A stretch of DNA of 64,000 bases, taken from contig JAUYSH010000043.1 in the NCBI GenBank assembly GCA_030696455.1, forward strand, positions 1-64,000, written 5' to 3'. This stretch comes from Elusimicrobiota bacterium. GTDB lineage: Bacteria; Elusimicrobiota; Elusimicrobia; UBA1565; UBA9628. The translations under genes were made by a program, and so were the position numbers. This document shows positions 24,661-32,763 of the stretch, one piece after another (the first letter of the stretch is position 1; the number at the start of each line of letters is the position of its first letter). Below the pieces are notes generated by a model. It was not told the DNA's origin. It saw nothing but the letters and a program-made list of their open reading frames with translations, and did not search any database.

Positions 24661-24816
24661 CTATGCGGGCGTCAGCCTGTCCAGCGCGCGGTTGAACATC
24701 CCCTCGGACCGGCTCTTGACGGTCCGTCGGCGGCCGATGCGCTTGGTCTTCTTGGCGACCGTCTTCCGTCCGCGGGTGAAGCGGCTCGTCGCGGCGGGTC
24801 TCTTTTTGGTTTTCAT
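24661..24816 (-). CDS. Small highly basic protein
   Basis: A 51-residue protein rich in Lys and Arg: MKTKKRPAATSRFTRGRKTV, then KKTKRIGRRRTVKSRS. It starts at 24816 behind AGGAGG. Composition suits nucleic-acid binding, and it lies between acidic small proteins of the same cluster. It could be a histone-like or ribosome-associated peptide, but that is only composition-based. Confidence 0.45.
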   Translation of the reverse strand: MKTKKRPAATSRFTRGRKTVAKKTKRIGRRRTVKSRSEGMFNRALDRLTPA

Positions 24817-24848
24817 GTCACGCCTCCTGCGTCTTGCGACGCGGATCG

Positions 24849-25040
24849 TCAGATCAGCTCGTCGTCCTCGCCCCCCTGCTCCGCGGGCCGGCCGTAGCCG
24901 GGGTCCTCCCCGGCGTCGGGCGAATCCGGATCGCGGTCGACGCCGAGTTCTCCGTTGGTGCCGCCCAAGTCGTCGGGGACATCGTCCTTGACGGGGTCGG
25001 GCTGCTCTTCCCGGCCGGCTCTTTTCTTTTTGGGCCTCAT
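24849..25040 (-). CDS. Small acidic protein with basic N-terminus
   Basis: A 63-residue protein: MRPKKKRAGREEQPDPVKDD at the start, then DAGEDPGYGRPAEQGGEDDE near the end. AGGAGG lies 6 bases before the ATG. Similar in layout to the 52-residue protein at 24443-24601. Disordered by composition; function unknown. Confidence 0.5.
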   Translation of the reverse strand: MRPKKKRAGREEQPDPVKDDVPDDLGGTNGELGVDRDPDSPDAGEDPGYGRPAEQGGEDDELI

Positions 25041-25052
25041 CTCAGCACCTCC

Positions 25053-25268
25053 TCAAGCGTGTTTCGGTCGCGTCCTTCTCGGCGGCGGGGGGCCTTGAGC
25101 GAACACGCCCTCGTCGCTTTCGCCGGTGTCATCGGGGGAGCGCGGCGGGGCGTAGGTCCCCGCCTGGTCTTCGGAATCCAGGGGCCTGATGCGGCCGGAG
25201 TCCAGCCGCGGCGGCGCGACGGGCCGCCGGCGGGGCTTCGGCTTGGCTTTGATGCGTGTCCGCGGCAT
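25053..25268 (-). CDS. Small Pro/Arg-rich protein
   Basis: A 71-residue protein starting MPRTRIKAKPKPRRRPVAPP and ending in a Pro/Arg-rich tail. The start at 25268 has GGAGGAGG about 6 bases upstream, better than the longer frame start at 25316. Same direction as the neighbouring small genes. Function unknown. Confidence 0.45.
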   Translation of the reverse strand: MPRTRIKAKPKPRRRPVAPPRLDSGRIRPLDSEDQAGTYAPPRSPDDTGESDEGVFAQGPPPPRRTRPKHA

Positions 25269-25343
25269 AAGGCCTCCTCCCGCCCATAGGATAGACGGAC
25301 GGCCGGAAAAACCCATGGACGCCGGGTCAACGTCTGTTGACGC

Positions 25344-25511
25344 TTAGACTTCGGGAGCGGGCGCGCGCATCTCGTCGGCGGCCGAGAGCACCTCGCCGTT
25401 GAGGTCCTGGGGAAGGGGGCGCGGCGCGGCGCCTTCCGGGCGCTCTCCCCGCATGGCTTGCCAGATCACGGCTCCCGCGGCGCCGATCAGGACGTAGAGA
25501 AGTTTTTTCAT
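25344..25511 (-). CDS. Small membrane-anchored protein
   Basis: A 55-residue protein with an N-terminal membrane segment (MKKLLYVLIGAAGAVIWQAM) and a Pro/Glu-rich tail ending APAPEV. ACAGGAGG precedes the ATG. First of the six small genes and the only one with a hydrophobic segment; it may be membrane-anchored with a cytoplasmic or periplasmic tail. Function unknown. Confidence 0.5.
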   Translation of the reverse strand: MKKLLYVLIGAAGAVIWQAMRGERPEGAAPRPLPQDLNGEVLSAADEMRAPAPEV

Positions 25512-25580
25512 GGAAGGGCCTCCTGTGTCGGCACAGGATAGCTTCGCGCGGGCGCGCGGCACAGTGAGGCGAGGTGACGC

Positions 25581-26633
25581 TTAGTTGTCGAGCTCGCCGA
25601 GCTCGGCCAAGCCGTTGATGGCGGCGCTGCGCACGCCGGGGTTGGGATCGGCGCGCAGCTTTTTCAAGGCGGAGACGGCGCGCGGGCCGCCCAGGCGCGT
25701 CAGCGCGCGCGCGACCGAGAGGCGCACCCCGGCGTCGGGGGCCTTGAAGGCCTCGACGAGGACGAGCACGGCGCGCGGGTTCTCGGTCTTGCCCAAGGTC
25801 TCGGCGGCGAGCGGGGCCAGGGGGCTGTCGGGCTTGAGCATCATCTTCTCGAGGTGCTTGAGGCCGGCGTCGCGGTCGAGCTTGACGAGGTAGTAGGCGG
25901 CGAGCAGTCCGACCTTGTCCTCGCCGGGATCGCCGGTGAGGAAGCCCTGCAGGCGGGCGAGGGCTTCCTTCTTGCCGAGCTTGGCGAGGCCGTAGGAGGC
26001 CTCGACCTCGATGAACTTGTCGGGGTTGACGGCGGCCTGCTCGAGGGTGGAGAAGGCGCGCTTGTCGCCGATGTCGCCCAGGGCCTCGAGGATGGCTTGG
26101 AGCAGGTTGCCGGTGGCCCCCCCGGCCAATTGCTGCAGCGCGGGCACCGCGTCGCGGACCTCCAGGCGCCCCAGGCCGCGCACGGCCTGCTCGACGACGC
26201 GCGGGTCGGGGTCGTTGAGCGCCTCGGAGAGGATGCGCACCGCCTGGGCGCCGCCGAGGCGGGAGAGCGAGTCGAGGATCTTCTCGCGCAGGACCTGCAG
26301 GTGGCCGGGCAGCTCGCCCAGCTGAAGGGTCATCGAGCGCAGGTAGTCCCAGGCGCCGGAGAGCGGCTCGACGGCGCGCGGGTCGCCGGCCAGGCCCAGG
26401 GCTTCGACGTAGGCCGAGGACTCCCGGGGGTTGCCGCGCTTGACGTCGAAGGCGAGCAGCAGCGCGTCGACGGCCTTCTTGTCCTTGGTGCGTCCGAGCG
26501 GGCCCGCCATGCGGATGCGCTCGTCGGTCTTGGCGGCTTCGAAGGAGGCGATCAAGTTTTTCACCTTGGGTTTTCGGGCCTGCGCGGCGGAGCCGAGCAG
26601 CAGGGCCGCCAGCACGACGAGCGAGATTCTCAC
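25581..26633 (-). CDS. Secreted HEAT-repeat protein
   Basis: A 350-residue protein with signal peptide VRISLVVLAALLLGSAAQA and about nine HEAT/PBS-lyase-type helical repeats, for example DPDPRVVEQAVRGLGRLEVR, DAGVRLSVARALTRLGGPRA and NPGVRSAAINGLAELGEL. Such repeats form curved protein-binding scaffolds. The start is set at GTG 26633 because it gives a good signal peptide; the frame is open much further upstream but that part overlaps other genes and is not protein-like. Partner unknown. Probably periplasmic. Confidence 0.75.
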   Translation of the reverse strand: MRISLVVLAALLLGSAAQARKPKVKNLIASFEAAKTDERIRMAGPLGRTKDKKAVDALLLAFDVKRGNPRESSAYVEALGLAGDPRAVEPLSGAWDYLRSMTLQLGELPGHLQVLREKILDSLSRLGGAQAVRILSEALNDPDPRVVEQAVRGLGRLEVRDAVPALQQLAGGATGNLLQAILEALGDIGDKRAFSTLEQAAVNPDKFIEVEASYGLAKLGKKEALARLQGFLTGDPGEDKVGLLAAYYLVKLDRDAGLKHLEKMMLKPDSPLAPLAAETLGKTENPRAVLVLVEAFKAPDAGVRLSVARALTRLGGPRAVSALKKLRADPNPGVRSAAINGLAELGELDN

Positions 26634-26739
26634 CCGGGAAGCATACCGTGTCGGGGGCGTTCTGTCGAGGGGCGATGCAACTTTTTGGGGGGTTCGATCG
26701 TCTGGTAAGAGGGGCCGCGGGCCCCCAGGAGGACGTTTC

Positions 26740-26895
26740 ATGAAAGAAGAGACGACGGGACGCGAGACGCGGCGCCTGCTGGCGCGGCTGAAGAGGATGG
26801 AGGAGACGGAGGCGTCCGAGCAGGCGCGCGACGAGGCGCAGCGGCTGCTGCTCTCGCGCCACCTGGCGCGCCTGCGGGCCAAGGGGCGGGCTTGA
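26740..26895 (+). CDS. Small coiled-coil protein
   Basis: A 51-residue Arg/Glu/Leu-rich helix: RRLLARLKRMEETEASEQAR then LLLSRHLARLRAKGRA. AGGAGG lies 8 bases before the ATG at 26740. It could be a free regulatory peptide; no homologue is recognised. It ends 12 bases before the operator of the following toxin-antitoxin pair. Confidence 0.4.
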   Translation: MKEETTGRETRRLLARLKRMEETEASEQARDEAQRLLLSRHLARLRAKGRA

Positions 26896-26907
26896 CGGAC
26901 GGGGCCT

Positions 26908-26932
26908 TTCGTATTACACTTTGTAATACGAA
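26908..26932. promoter_or_regulatory. Operator overlapping the antitoxin start codon
   Basis: Inverted repeat TTCGTATTACA, 3-base spacer, TGTAATACGAA (perfect 11-bp arms). Its last base is the A of the antitoxin ATG. No Shine-Dalgarno is seen, so the transcript may be leaderless or nearly so, and antitoxin binding would block transcription start directly. Confidence 0.6.
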
Positions 26933-27222
26933 TGAACAAGAAAGTGACCATCACCCTGAGATTGACCGTCGACGAAGAAAAGATCCTCGACCGGATCGCC
27001 CGCGCGCATGGGGCGACCCGATCGGAGGCGATCCGCACCGCCCTGATCGGCGAGGCCGCTCGCATCGCTCGGACGGAGAACCTCTCCGGGCACGACCAGC
27101 TTAAGCGCTACATCCCCGCCGAAGGCAGCTGGAAAGGCGGGAAAAAACCCTCCGCCCTCGACAGCGCGCGGATCTGGGCCGAGGATTTGGAGGCGAAGCA
27201 TCGTGCGCTGCGCCCTCGTTGA
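26932..27222 (+). CDS. Ribbon-helix-helix antitoxin of a PIN-domain module
   Basis: A 96-residue protein with an N-terminal RHH fold: KKVTITLRLTVDEEKILDRI and HGATRSEAIRTALIGEAAR. The C-terminal tail (LKRYIPAEGSWKGGKKPSAL) would bind the toxin. It overlaps the PIN toxin gene by 20 bases. The palindrome at its start codon is the obvious binding site for the RHH dimer. VapB-like role by position and fold. Confidence 0.8.
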   Translation: MNKKVTITLRLTVDEEKILDRIARAHGATRSEAIRTALIGEAARIARTENLSGHDQLKRYIPAEGSWKGGKKPSALDSARIWAEDLEAKHRALRPR

Positions 27223-27619
27223 CACGAACGTCCTCATCGGGTATCTCGATCCGGACGACGCGCAGCATGACCGCGCGGTCCGGGGGCTGGAAGAGACTCT
27301 CGGGAAGCAAACGACGACCTGGCCCGTCATCGCGGAAGCGGCCCATATTTTGGGCCGGCGCGGCTGGCGATTCCAAGAGGCGCTGCTCGCGATGATCGAA
27401 GGGGGATCCCTGACGCTCGCGCCTTTGACGGAAGCGGATGCGCCCCGCATCAGGGCGCTGATGTCAAAATATCGCAACCGCCCCATGGATCTCGCCGACG
27501 CGACCTTGCTGAGAGTCGCGGAACGCGACGGCATCGACACGATCGTGTCCTTGGACCGAGATTTTCACGTGTACCGGGCGGCCGGCATCGGAGCGCTCAA
27601 AATACTTCCCCGCTCCTAG
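27203..27619 (+). CDS. vapC: PIN-domain ribonuclease toxin (VapC-like)
   Basis: A 138-residue PIN domain with acidic active-site residues in ALVDTNVLIGYLD (Asp7), the Glu in VIAEAAHIL, and RPMDLADATLLRVAE then IVSLDRDFHVYR (Asp cluster). VapC toxins cut tRNA or rRNA in a metal-dependent manner. The GTG start inside the antitoxin gene gives the conserved CALVDTN start; the overlap is normal for such modules. The end is followed by an 18-bp palindrome. Confidence 0.85.
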   Translation: MRCALVDTNVLIGYLDPDDAQHDRAVRGLEETLGKQTTTWPVIAEAAHILGRRGWRFQEALLAMIEGGSLTLAPLTEADAPRIRALMSKYRNRPMDLADATLLRVAERDGIDTIVSLDRDFHVYRAAGIGALKILPRS

Positions 27620-27634
27620 ACACCCGGGCAAAGT

Positions 27635-27652
27635 ACTCCCATCGATGGGAGT
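27635..27652. terminator. 18-bp palindrome after the PIN toxin gene
   Basis: ACTCCCATC and GATGGGAGT form a perfect loop-free palindrome 16 bases after the stop codon. It may terminate the toxin-antitoxin transcript. A GCCTGGCACC half-site of the long palindrome family follows at 27663-27672. Confidence 0.35.
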
Positions 27653-27732
27653 GACTCTACATGCCTGGCACCGCCCGCGGCCCGTAACATTCACGACTTG
27701 CGCTCCGGACGGCTTCCTCTTATACTTCGCAC

Positions 27733-28671
27733 GTGGATCCCGTCACGCATACCTTGCTGGGCTTGGCCGTGGGCGAGACGTTCTTCAAGTCCCGGCTCGG
27801 GAGCCGGGCGCTTTGGGTCTCGGCCGTGGCGGCCAACCTGCCCGACATCGACACCGTCGTCCTGCTCACCGGCGACCCGAGCGCGGTGATCCTGCGGCGG
27901 TCCTTCGGTCACTCCCTGGCGCTGCTGCCGCTGTGGATCGCGGGTTTGACGTGGATTTTCAAGAGGAAATACGAAGATTTGGAGACGAGCGACCTGGCCG
28001 TGATGATCACGGCGGGCTGCGCGGGACACCTGCTCTTCGACCTGATCAACTCCTTCGGGGTGCAGCTGCTGTGGCCGTTCTCCACGGCGCGTCCGGAGAT
28101 CGGTGCCATCTTCATCATCGACCTGGCCCTGGCGGGCTTCCTGGCCGCCCCCCACCTGGCGCGCCTGAAGGCCTCGTGGCGGCCCGCGCTGGGCGGGCTG
28201 AGCGGGGCGGCCTTGGTGGCGGTCGCGTTCTACCTGGCCCTGGCCCTCTCGGCGCGGCAGCTGGCGGCGGGACAGCTCGCCGAGCAGACGGGAGGGCGCG
28301 GCTTTCAGTACGTCTTCCCCGAGCCGCTCGGCGCCCACCGCTGGCGGGGCGTGGTCAAGGAGCCGGGCGCGTGGAGGACCTACCTCATCGACGTGTCCAA
28401 GCGCACGGCGGTCCCCGGGCCGGTGTTCCCGGACGACGCGATGACGGCCCCGGCGCTCGCCGCGAAGGACACCGCGTTCGGCCGGCGCCTGATGACCTTT
28501 TTCAAGGCGCCGGTGTGGACCGTGGAGGCCCGCCCGGACGGCGGCGCCGTCGTGTCGGTTCAGGACCTGAGGTTCGTCAGCCTCGTGCTGCCGCGCGAGA
28601 ATCCCTTCCGGTACGAGTTCGACGCCCCCCGCGGGGGCGAGGCCGAACCCCGCCGAGTGAAGATTTGGTAG
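27733..28671 (+). CDS. YdjM-family membrane-bound metal-dependent hydrolase-like protein
   Basis: A 312-residue membrane protein. The first 160 residues match YdjM (formerly DUF457): MDPVTHTLLGLAVGE with the conserved His, NLPDIDTVVLL, RRSFGHSLALLPLW, and AGHLLFDLINSFGVQLLWPF. These His/Asp residues sit on or near membrane helices and probably bind metal. The C-terminal half is a soluble domain of unknown role (from about residue 190). GTG start directly precedes the conserved DPVTHT. In some bacteria members are SOS-regulated; no such site is seen here. Histidine kinase follows after 13 bases. Confidence 0.8.
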   Translation: MDPVTHTLLGLAVGETFFKSRLGSRALWVSAVAANLPDIDTVVLLTGDPSAVILRRSFGHSLALLPLWIAGLTWIFKRKYEDLETSDLAVMITAGCAGHLLFDLINSFGVQLLWPFSTARPEIGAIFIIDLALAGFLAAPHLARLKASWRPALGGLSGAALVAVAFYLALALSARQLAAGQLAEQTGGRGFQYVFPEPLGAHRWRGVVKEPGAWRTYLIDVSKRTAVPGPVFPDDAMTAPALAAKDTAFGRRLMTFFKAPVWTVEARPDGGAVVSVQDLRFVSLVLPRENPFRYEFDAPRGGEAEPRRVKIW

Positions 28672-28684
28672 GTTAAAGGAACAC

Positions 28685-30220
28685 ATGGCCGCCACGAACG
28701 CGCAGACGTTGGAGCTTTTGCTTGAGGTTGGAAGGCTGCTCTCTTCCAAGCTCGAACTGGGCTCCTTGCTGACGTCGGTGCTCGAGCTCTCCACGAAGGT
28801 CGTGGATGCCGAAAGCGCGTCCCTGTTATTGTTGGACGAGAAGACCCAAGAGCTCTATTTCGACGTGGCCCTGGGCCTGGGCCCCGACGCCGCCAAGGTC
28901 CGCCTCAAGCTCGGCCAGGGCATCGCCGGCTCGGTGGCCAAGAGCCGCGAGCCCGAGATCATCAACGCGGTGCGCCAGGACCCGCGCTGGTCGCCGGCGA
29001 TGGACGCGCAGTCCGGGTTCGTCACGCGCTCGATACTGGCGGTGCCGATGCTGATCAAGGGACATCTCGTGGGCGTGCTCGAGGCGATCAACAAGAACGG
29101 CGGGGACTTCACCGAGGCCGACCGGCTCGCCTTCGAGGCCTTCGCCTCCCAGGCGGCGGTCGCCATCGACAACGCGCGCCTGTTCACCTCGCTCAAGGAC
29201 GAGCGCTTCAAGCTCGCCACCGTCTTCGCCCAGATGACCGACGGGGCGGCGCTCACCGACGCCGCGGGCACCGTCCTGCTCGCCAACGAGGCCGCCGCCA
29301 AGCTGCTGGGGACGGAACTTCATGAGCTCGCCGACGGTCTCAACGGCATGGTGGTCACCCCGTCGATCGCGGACCTGCTGTCCGGCGAGAAGCCCGTGGT
29401 CGACTTCGCCGCGGTGCGCAAGGAGCCCACTTTGCTGGTGCTCGAGGGCCGGGTCACGCGCGCCTCGCTCGGCGACGCCGAGGGACGCCTGTTCATCTTC
29501 CGCGACCGCACCGAGGCCCACCGCCAGGAGAAGCTCAAGCGCACCTTCCTGAGCCTGATCTCCCACAAGCTGCGCACGCCGCTGGCCGCCGTCACCGGCT
29601 TCGCCGACATCCTGGCCGACGAGCTCAACGCCGACACCGACCCGATGTGGGCCAAGGCCGTCAGGACCATCCGCTCCCAGGGCGGCAAGGTCAGCGAGCT
29701 CGTCGACAAGCTCCTGAGCTACACGACCATCGAGAGCCCCGACACCCAGATCAACGCCGAGCCCTTCGCGCTCGACGACGCGGTCAAGGACGCGGTGGCC
29801 GCCCTCGAGGGGCTCATCGCGGAGCGCGCGGCGAAGGTGGACGCGCCCCCCACCGGCCACGTCCTCGTCGGCGACCGGCGCATGATCACCGAGGCGCTCA
29901 AGAACCTCCTCGACAACGCCATCAAGTTCAATTCGAAGCACTCCCCCGTCGCCGTCCTGCGCGCCCAGGCCGAGGGCGACTGGGCCGCGCTGACGGTGGC
30001 CGACACGGGGCCGGGCGTGCCGCCCGAGGACCTCGAGCGCGTCTTCTCGCGGTTCCACCAGGTCGAGAAGGACTTCACCGGCCAGCAGGAGGGCATGGGC
30101 CTGGGCCTCGCCTTCGTGCGCAAGGTCGCCGAGCTGCACGGCGGCAGCGCGGTGCTGCGCTCCAAGCTCGGCGAAGGGGCGACGGTGACGCTCACCTTGC
30201 CGCGCAAGAGGGACGCGTGA
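28685..30220 (+). CDS. Soluble GAF/PAS sensor histidine kinase
   Basis: A 511-residue kinase without membrane segments. GAF domain about 8-165 (LGQGIAGSVAKSREPEIIND-like block and AVPMLIKGHLVGVLE), a PAS-like domain about 175-285, HisKA with phospho-acceptor His in FLSLISHKLRTPLAAV, and HATPase with NLLDNAIKFNS (N-box), VADTGPGVP (G1) and GMGLGLAFV (G2). It would sense a cytoplasmic ligand and phosphorylate an unlinked response regulator. AAAGGA precedes the ATG. Its stop overlaps the GTG of the tldD gene. Confidence 0.9.
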   Translation: MAATNAQTLELLLEVGRLLSSKLELGSLLTSVLELSTKVVDAESASLLLLDEKTQELYFDVALGLGPDAAKVRLKLGQGIAGSVAKSREPEIINAVRQDPRWSPAMDAQSGFVTRSILAVPMLIKGHLVGVLEAINKNGGDFTEADRLAFEAFASQAAVAIDNARLFTSLKDERFKLATVFAQMTDGAALTDAAGTVLLANEAAAKLLGTELHELADGLNGMVVTPSIADLLSGEKPVVDFAAVRKEPTLLVLEGRVTRASLGDAEGRLFIFRDRTEAHRQEKLKRTFLSLISHKLRTPLAAVTGFADILADELNADTDPMWAKAVRTIRSQGGKVSELVDKLLSYTTIESPDTQINAEPFALDDAVKDAVAALEGLIAERAAKVDAPPTGHVLVGDRRMITEALKNLLDNAIKFNSKHSPVAVLRAQAEGDWAALTVADTGPGVPPEDLERVFSRFHQVEKDFTGQQEGMGLGLAFVRKVAELHGGSAVLRSKLGEGATVTLTLPRKRDA

Positions 30221-31596
30221 TTCTGGGCGGCGAGGCCGCCGGCTACGGCGAAGCGCTCGCCGGCGCCGACTACGGGGAGGTCTTCCTCGAGGAGTGGTCC
30301 TGGCGCACCGCGCGCCTCGAGGACGGCTCGGTGCGCGACATCGGCGCCAGCTCCGAGCGCGGCCTGAGCCTGCGCCTGCTCAAGCGCGACGGCGCCCTCG
30401 TGCAGACCTTTTTCGGCAGCGCCCAGGACCCCTCGCCCGCCGCCGCCTTCCGCCTGCGCGAGCGCCTCTCGCCCGGCGCCCCCGGCCGCGGGCCGTCGTT
30501 TCGCGCCCCGCGCCGCGCCGTCCCGGCGTGCCGGCTCGACCCCGCTTCGGTGCCGCTCGAGCGCAAGCTGGCGCTGCTGCGCGCCATCGACCGCGCCGCC
30601 CGCGAGCGGTCCCCGCTCGTGCGCCAGGTGACCGTCGTCTACGGCGACCGCCGCAAGGACACGCGCGTGCTCAACAGCGAGGGGTCCGACCTTTTCCAGA
30701 GCCGGGTCTCGACGAACCTGACGGTGTCCGTCGTCGCCGGGCGCGGCGGGATGCTGCAGACCGGCGTCGAGGTCGTCGGCGCCCAGCGCGGCTGGGAGGT
30801 CTTCGACGACGACTCCGCCCTCGCGGCGGCGCGCCGCGCGGCGGGGCGCGCGCTGGCGAAGCTCGACGCGCCCAAGGCCAAGGCCGGCGAGATGGCCGTC
30901 GTGCTGGCCGCCTCCGCCGGAGGCACCTTCATCCACGAGGCGCTCGGCCACTCCCTCGAGGTCGACCACGTGCGGGAAGGCTCGTCGCCCGCGTACCGCG
31001 GGCGGCTCGGCCGGGCCGTGGCGCCGGACATTATCACCGTCATCGACGACCCGACCTTGCCCTTTCAGCGCGGCTCCTTCGCCTTCGACGACGAGGGCGT
31101 CGAGGCCCGCCCCACCGCGCTCGTTAAGAACGGAGTCCTGACGGACTTCCTCTACGATCGCGCCTGCGCCCTGAGCGAGGGCCGCGCGTCCAACGGCCAC
31201 GGCCGCCGGGAGTCCTTCGCCTCGCGGCCGATCCCGCGCATGTCGAACCTCTACATCGCGCCGGGCAAGGACGACCCGGCCAAGATCATCAAGGAGCTGA
31301 AAAAAGGTCTTCTGGTGACCCGTATGGGCGGCGGGCAGGTGGACACCGCGAGCGGCGAGTTCGTTTTCGAGGTGGACGAGGGCTGGCGAGTGGAGAACGG
31401 GAAGATCATGCACCTCGTGCGCGACGCCAACCTGCTCGGCGTCGGGCCCGAGGCGCTCAAGTCCATCGATCGCGTGGGTTGGGACATCGGCTGGGGCATC
31501 GGCATGTGCGGCAAGGAAGGGCAGAACGTCGCGGTCAGCGACGGCCAGCCCACGATCCGCATGCCCAAGCTCGTCGTGGGAGGCAGTCATGACTAA
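30217..31596 (+). CDS. tldD: TldD/PmbA-family metalloprotease
   Basis: A 459-residue TldD homologue with the family zinc motif in GGTFIHEALGHSLEVDH (HExxxH), then GSFAFDDEGVEARPTALVKNG-type blocks (FDDEGVEA, LVKNGVL) and MSNLYIAPG, GGGQVDTASGEFVFEV. The partner PmbA/TldE is not in the window. TldD with TldE degrades unfolded peptides and matures some ribosomal natural products in other bacteria. The start is GTG at 30217, overlapping the kinase stop as GTGA; upstream open frame belongs to the kinase region and is not protein-like. Confidence 0.9.
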   Translation: MILGGEAAGYGEALAGADYGEVFLEEWSWRTARLEDGSVRDIGASSERGLSLRLLKRDGALVQTFFGSAQDPSPAAAFRLRERLSPGAPGRGPSFRAPRRAVPACRLDPASVPLERKLALLRAIDRAARERSPLVRQVTVVYGDRRKDTRVLNSEGSDLFQSRVSTNLTVSVVAGRGGMLQTGVEVVGAQRGWEVFDDDSALAAARRAAGRALAKLDAPKAKAGEMAVVLAASAGGTFIHEALGHSLEVDHVREGSSPAYRGRLGRAVAPDIITVIDDPTLPFQRGSFAFDDEGVEARPTALVKNGVLTDFLYDRACALSEGRASNGHGRRESFASRPIPRMSNLYIAPGKDDPAKIIKELKKGLLVTRMGGGQVDTASGEFVFEVDEGWRVENGKIMHLVRDANLLGVGPEALKSIDRVGWDIGWGIGMCGKEGQNVAVSDGQPTIRMPKLVVGGSHD

Positions 31597-32029
31597 GTGG
31601 CTCGTGATGGCGGCGATATTGGTCGGATCGGCCGGCATGCAGCTTTCGGCCGCAGGCCGAAAGAAGGAGAAGCCCATGGAGTGGAAAGGACAGTACGGCG
31701 GCCCCATCGACCCCGGGACCATGGTCGCGGCCGACGAGGGCGCGTGGACGCGCCTGTGGCTGATGGTCGGCTCGGACCCGCCCCCGCTCGACTTCAAGAA
31801 GTTCTTCGCCGTCGCCGTCTTCGCGGGCGAGCGCCCGACGGGCGGCTACGCCGTGGAGTTCCTCGACGCCGTGCCCAAGGGCATGGACGTGGTCGTGCGC
31901 TACCGCGTCAACGAGCCCACGGGCTTCTCCACGCAGGCCATCGCCCAGCCCTGGAAGATCCGCGCGTTCCCGCGCGTGCGCGGCAAGGTCTTCGTCGAGG
32001 AAGCCAAGCCGGAGAGCAAGAAGAAGTGA
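31589..32029 (+). CDS. PrcB-like secreted protein
   Basis: A 146-residue protein with a signal peptide (MTKWLVMAAILVGSAGMQLS) and a PrcB C-terminal-like domain: FFAVAVFAGERPTGGYAVEF, VVVRYRVNEPTGFSTQAIAQ, PWKIRAFPR. PrcB was first described as part of a protease complex in spirochaetes. Its gene overlaps the tldD stop by 8 bases and its own stop overlaps the next GTG, so it belongs to a run of coupled genes. Likely periplasmic or lipid-associated. Confidence 0.75.
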   Translation: MTKWLVMAAILVGSAGMQLSAAGRKKEKPMEWKGQYGGPIDPGTMVAADEGAWTRLWLMVGSDPPPLDFKKFFAVAVFAGERPTGGYAVEFLDAVPKGMDVVVRYRVNEPTGFSTQAIAQPWKIRAFPRVRGKVFVEEAKPESKKK

Positions 32030-32763
32030 CCGGGCTCCTCCTCGCCTTCGCGCTGGCGCTGTCCGCCTCCGCGGCGCCCCCCGTCCTGCCCGACATGGCC
32101 GTCTCTCGCTCCACGCCGGGCTGGTCGAAGCAGGGCAAGTCCCTGGTGCTCTACGACGCCGCCGGCGAGCTGTCCTTCGAGATCGGCCTGCTGCGCGAGG
32201 ATCTCGGCCCCGTCACGCGCGAGGTCACCGGCGACGTCTCCCCCGACGGCCGCGCCGCGTGGACGCTCGAGCGCAAGCTCACCTGGAACAACTCGCGCAA
32301 CAAGCTGCTCGAGTCGCGGCGGGTGCTCAAGATCCACGGCTCCACGGGGCAGACCCTGTTCAGCGACAACGCGGTGGACCTCCCGGAAAAGGGCGAGCCG
32401 GTCGTGTTCTCGGCGGACTCCAAGGTCATCCTGCTCGCCTGCCACTTCGGCGAGTCCTGGTCGGTCGAGGCGCGCGACTGGGCGGGCGGGACGACGCTCA
32501 AGGCCGGCCCCTTCCCCCGCCTCGTGAGCATCGCGCTGACGCCGGGAGGGCGCTACGCGGTGGCGCGCTGGGGCGTGCCGGACAAGAGCGACACGCACTC
32601 GTTCTTCGACCTGTGGACGAAGGCGCGCAAGGACATCGAGACCTCGGACCTCACCTTGGGACTGGCGCGCATCGGCGACGACGGGGTGGTGAGGTCGGGA
32701 AGGAGAGATGTTTTCAGTTTTAGAACGGAAAAATCAACGGCAACGGAAGGGGAGCGGAAATGA
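32026..32763 (+). CDS. Secreted protein of unknown function
   Basis: A 245-residue protein starting at GTG (GTGA overlap with the PrcB-like gene) with signal peptide VTGLLLAFALALSASAAPPV. The mature part is beta-rich with repeated strand-turn units (KSLVLYDAAGELSFEI, VVFSADSKVILLACHFGE, VSIALTPGGRYAVARW) that look like two or three blades of a propeller-type fold. No family recognised. ATGA overlap with the next gene shows it is cotranscribed. Confidence 0.65.
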   Translation: MTGLLLAFALALSASAAPPVLPDMAVSRSTPGWSKQGKSLVLYDAAGELSFEIGLLREDLGPVTREVTGDVSPDGRAAWTLERKLTWNNSRNKLLESRRVLKIHGSTGQTLFSDNAVDLPEKGEPVVFSADSKVILLACHFGESWSVEARDWAGGTTLKAGPFPRLVSIALTPGGRYAVARWGVPDKSDTHSFFDLWTKARKDIETSDLTLGLARIGDDGVVRSGRRDVFSFRTEKSTATEGERK

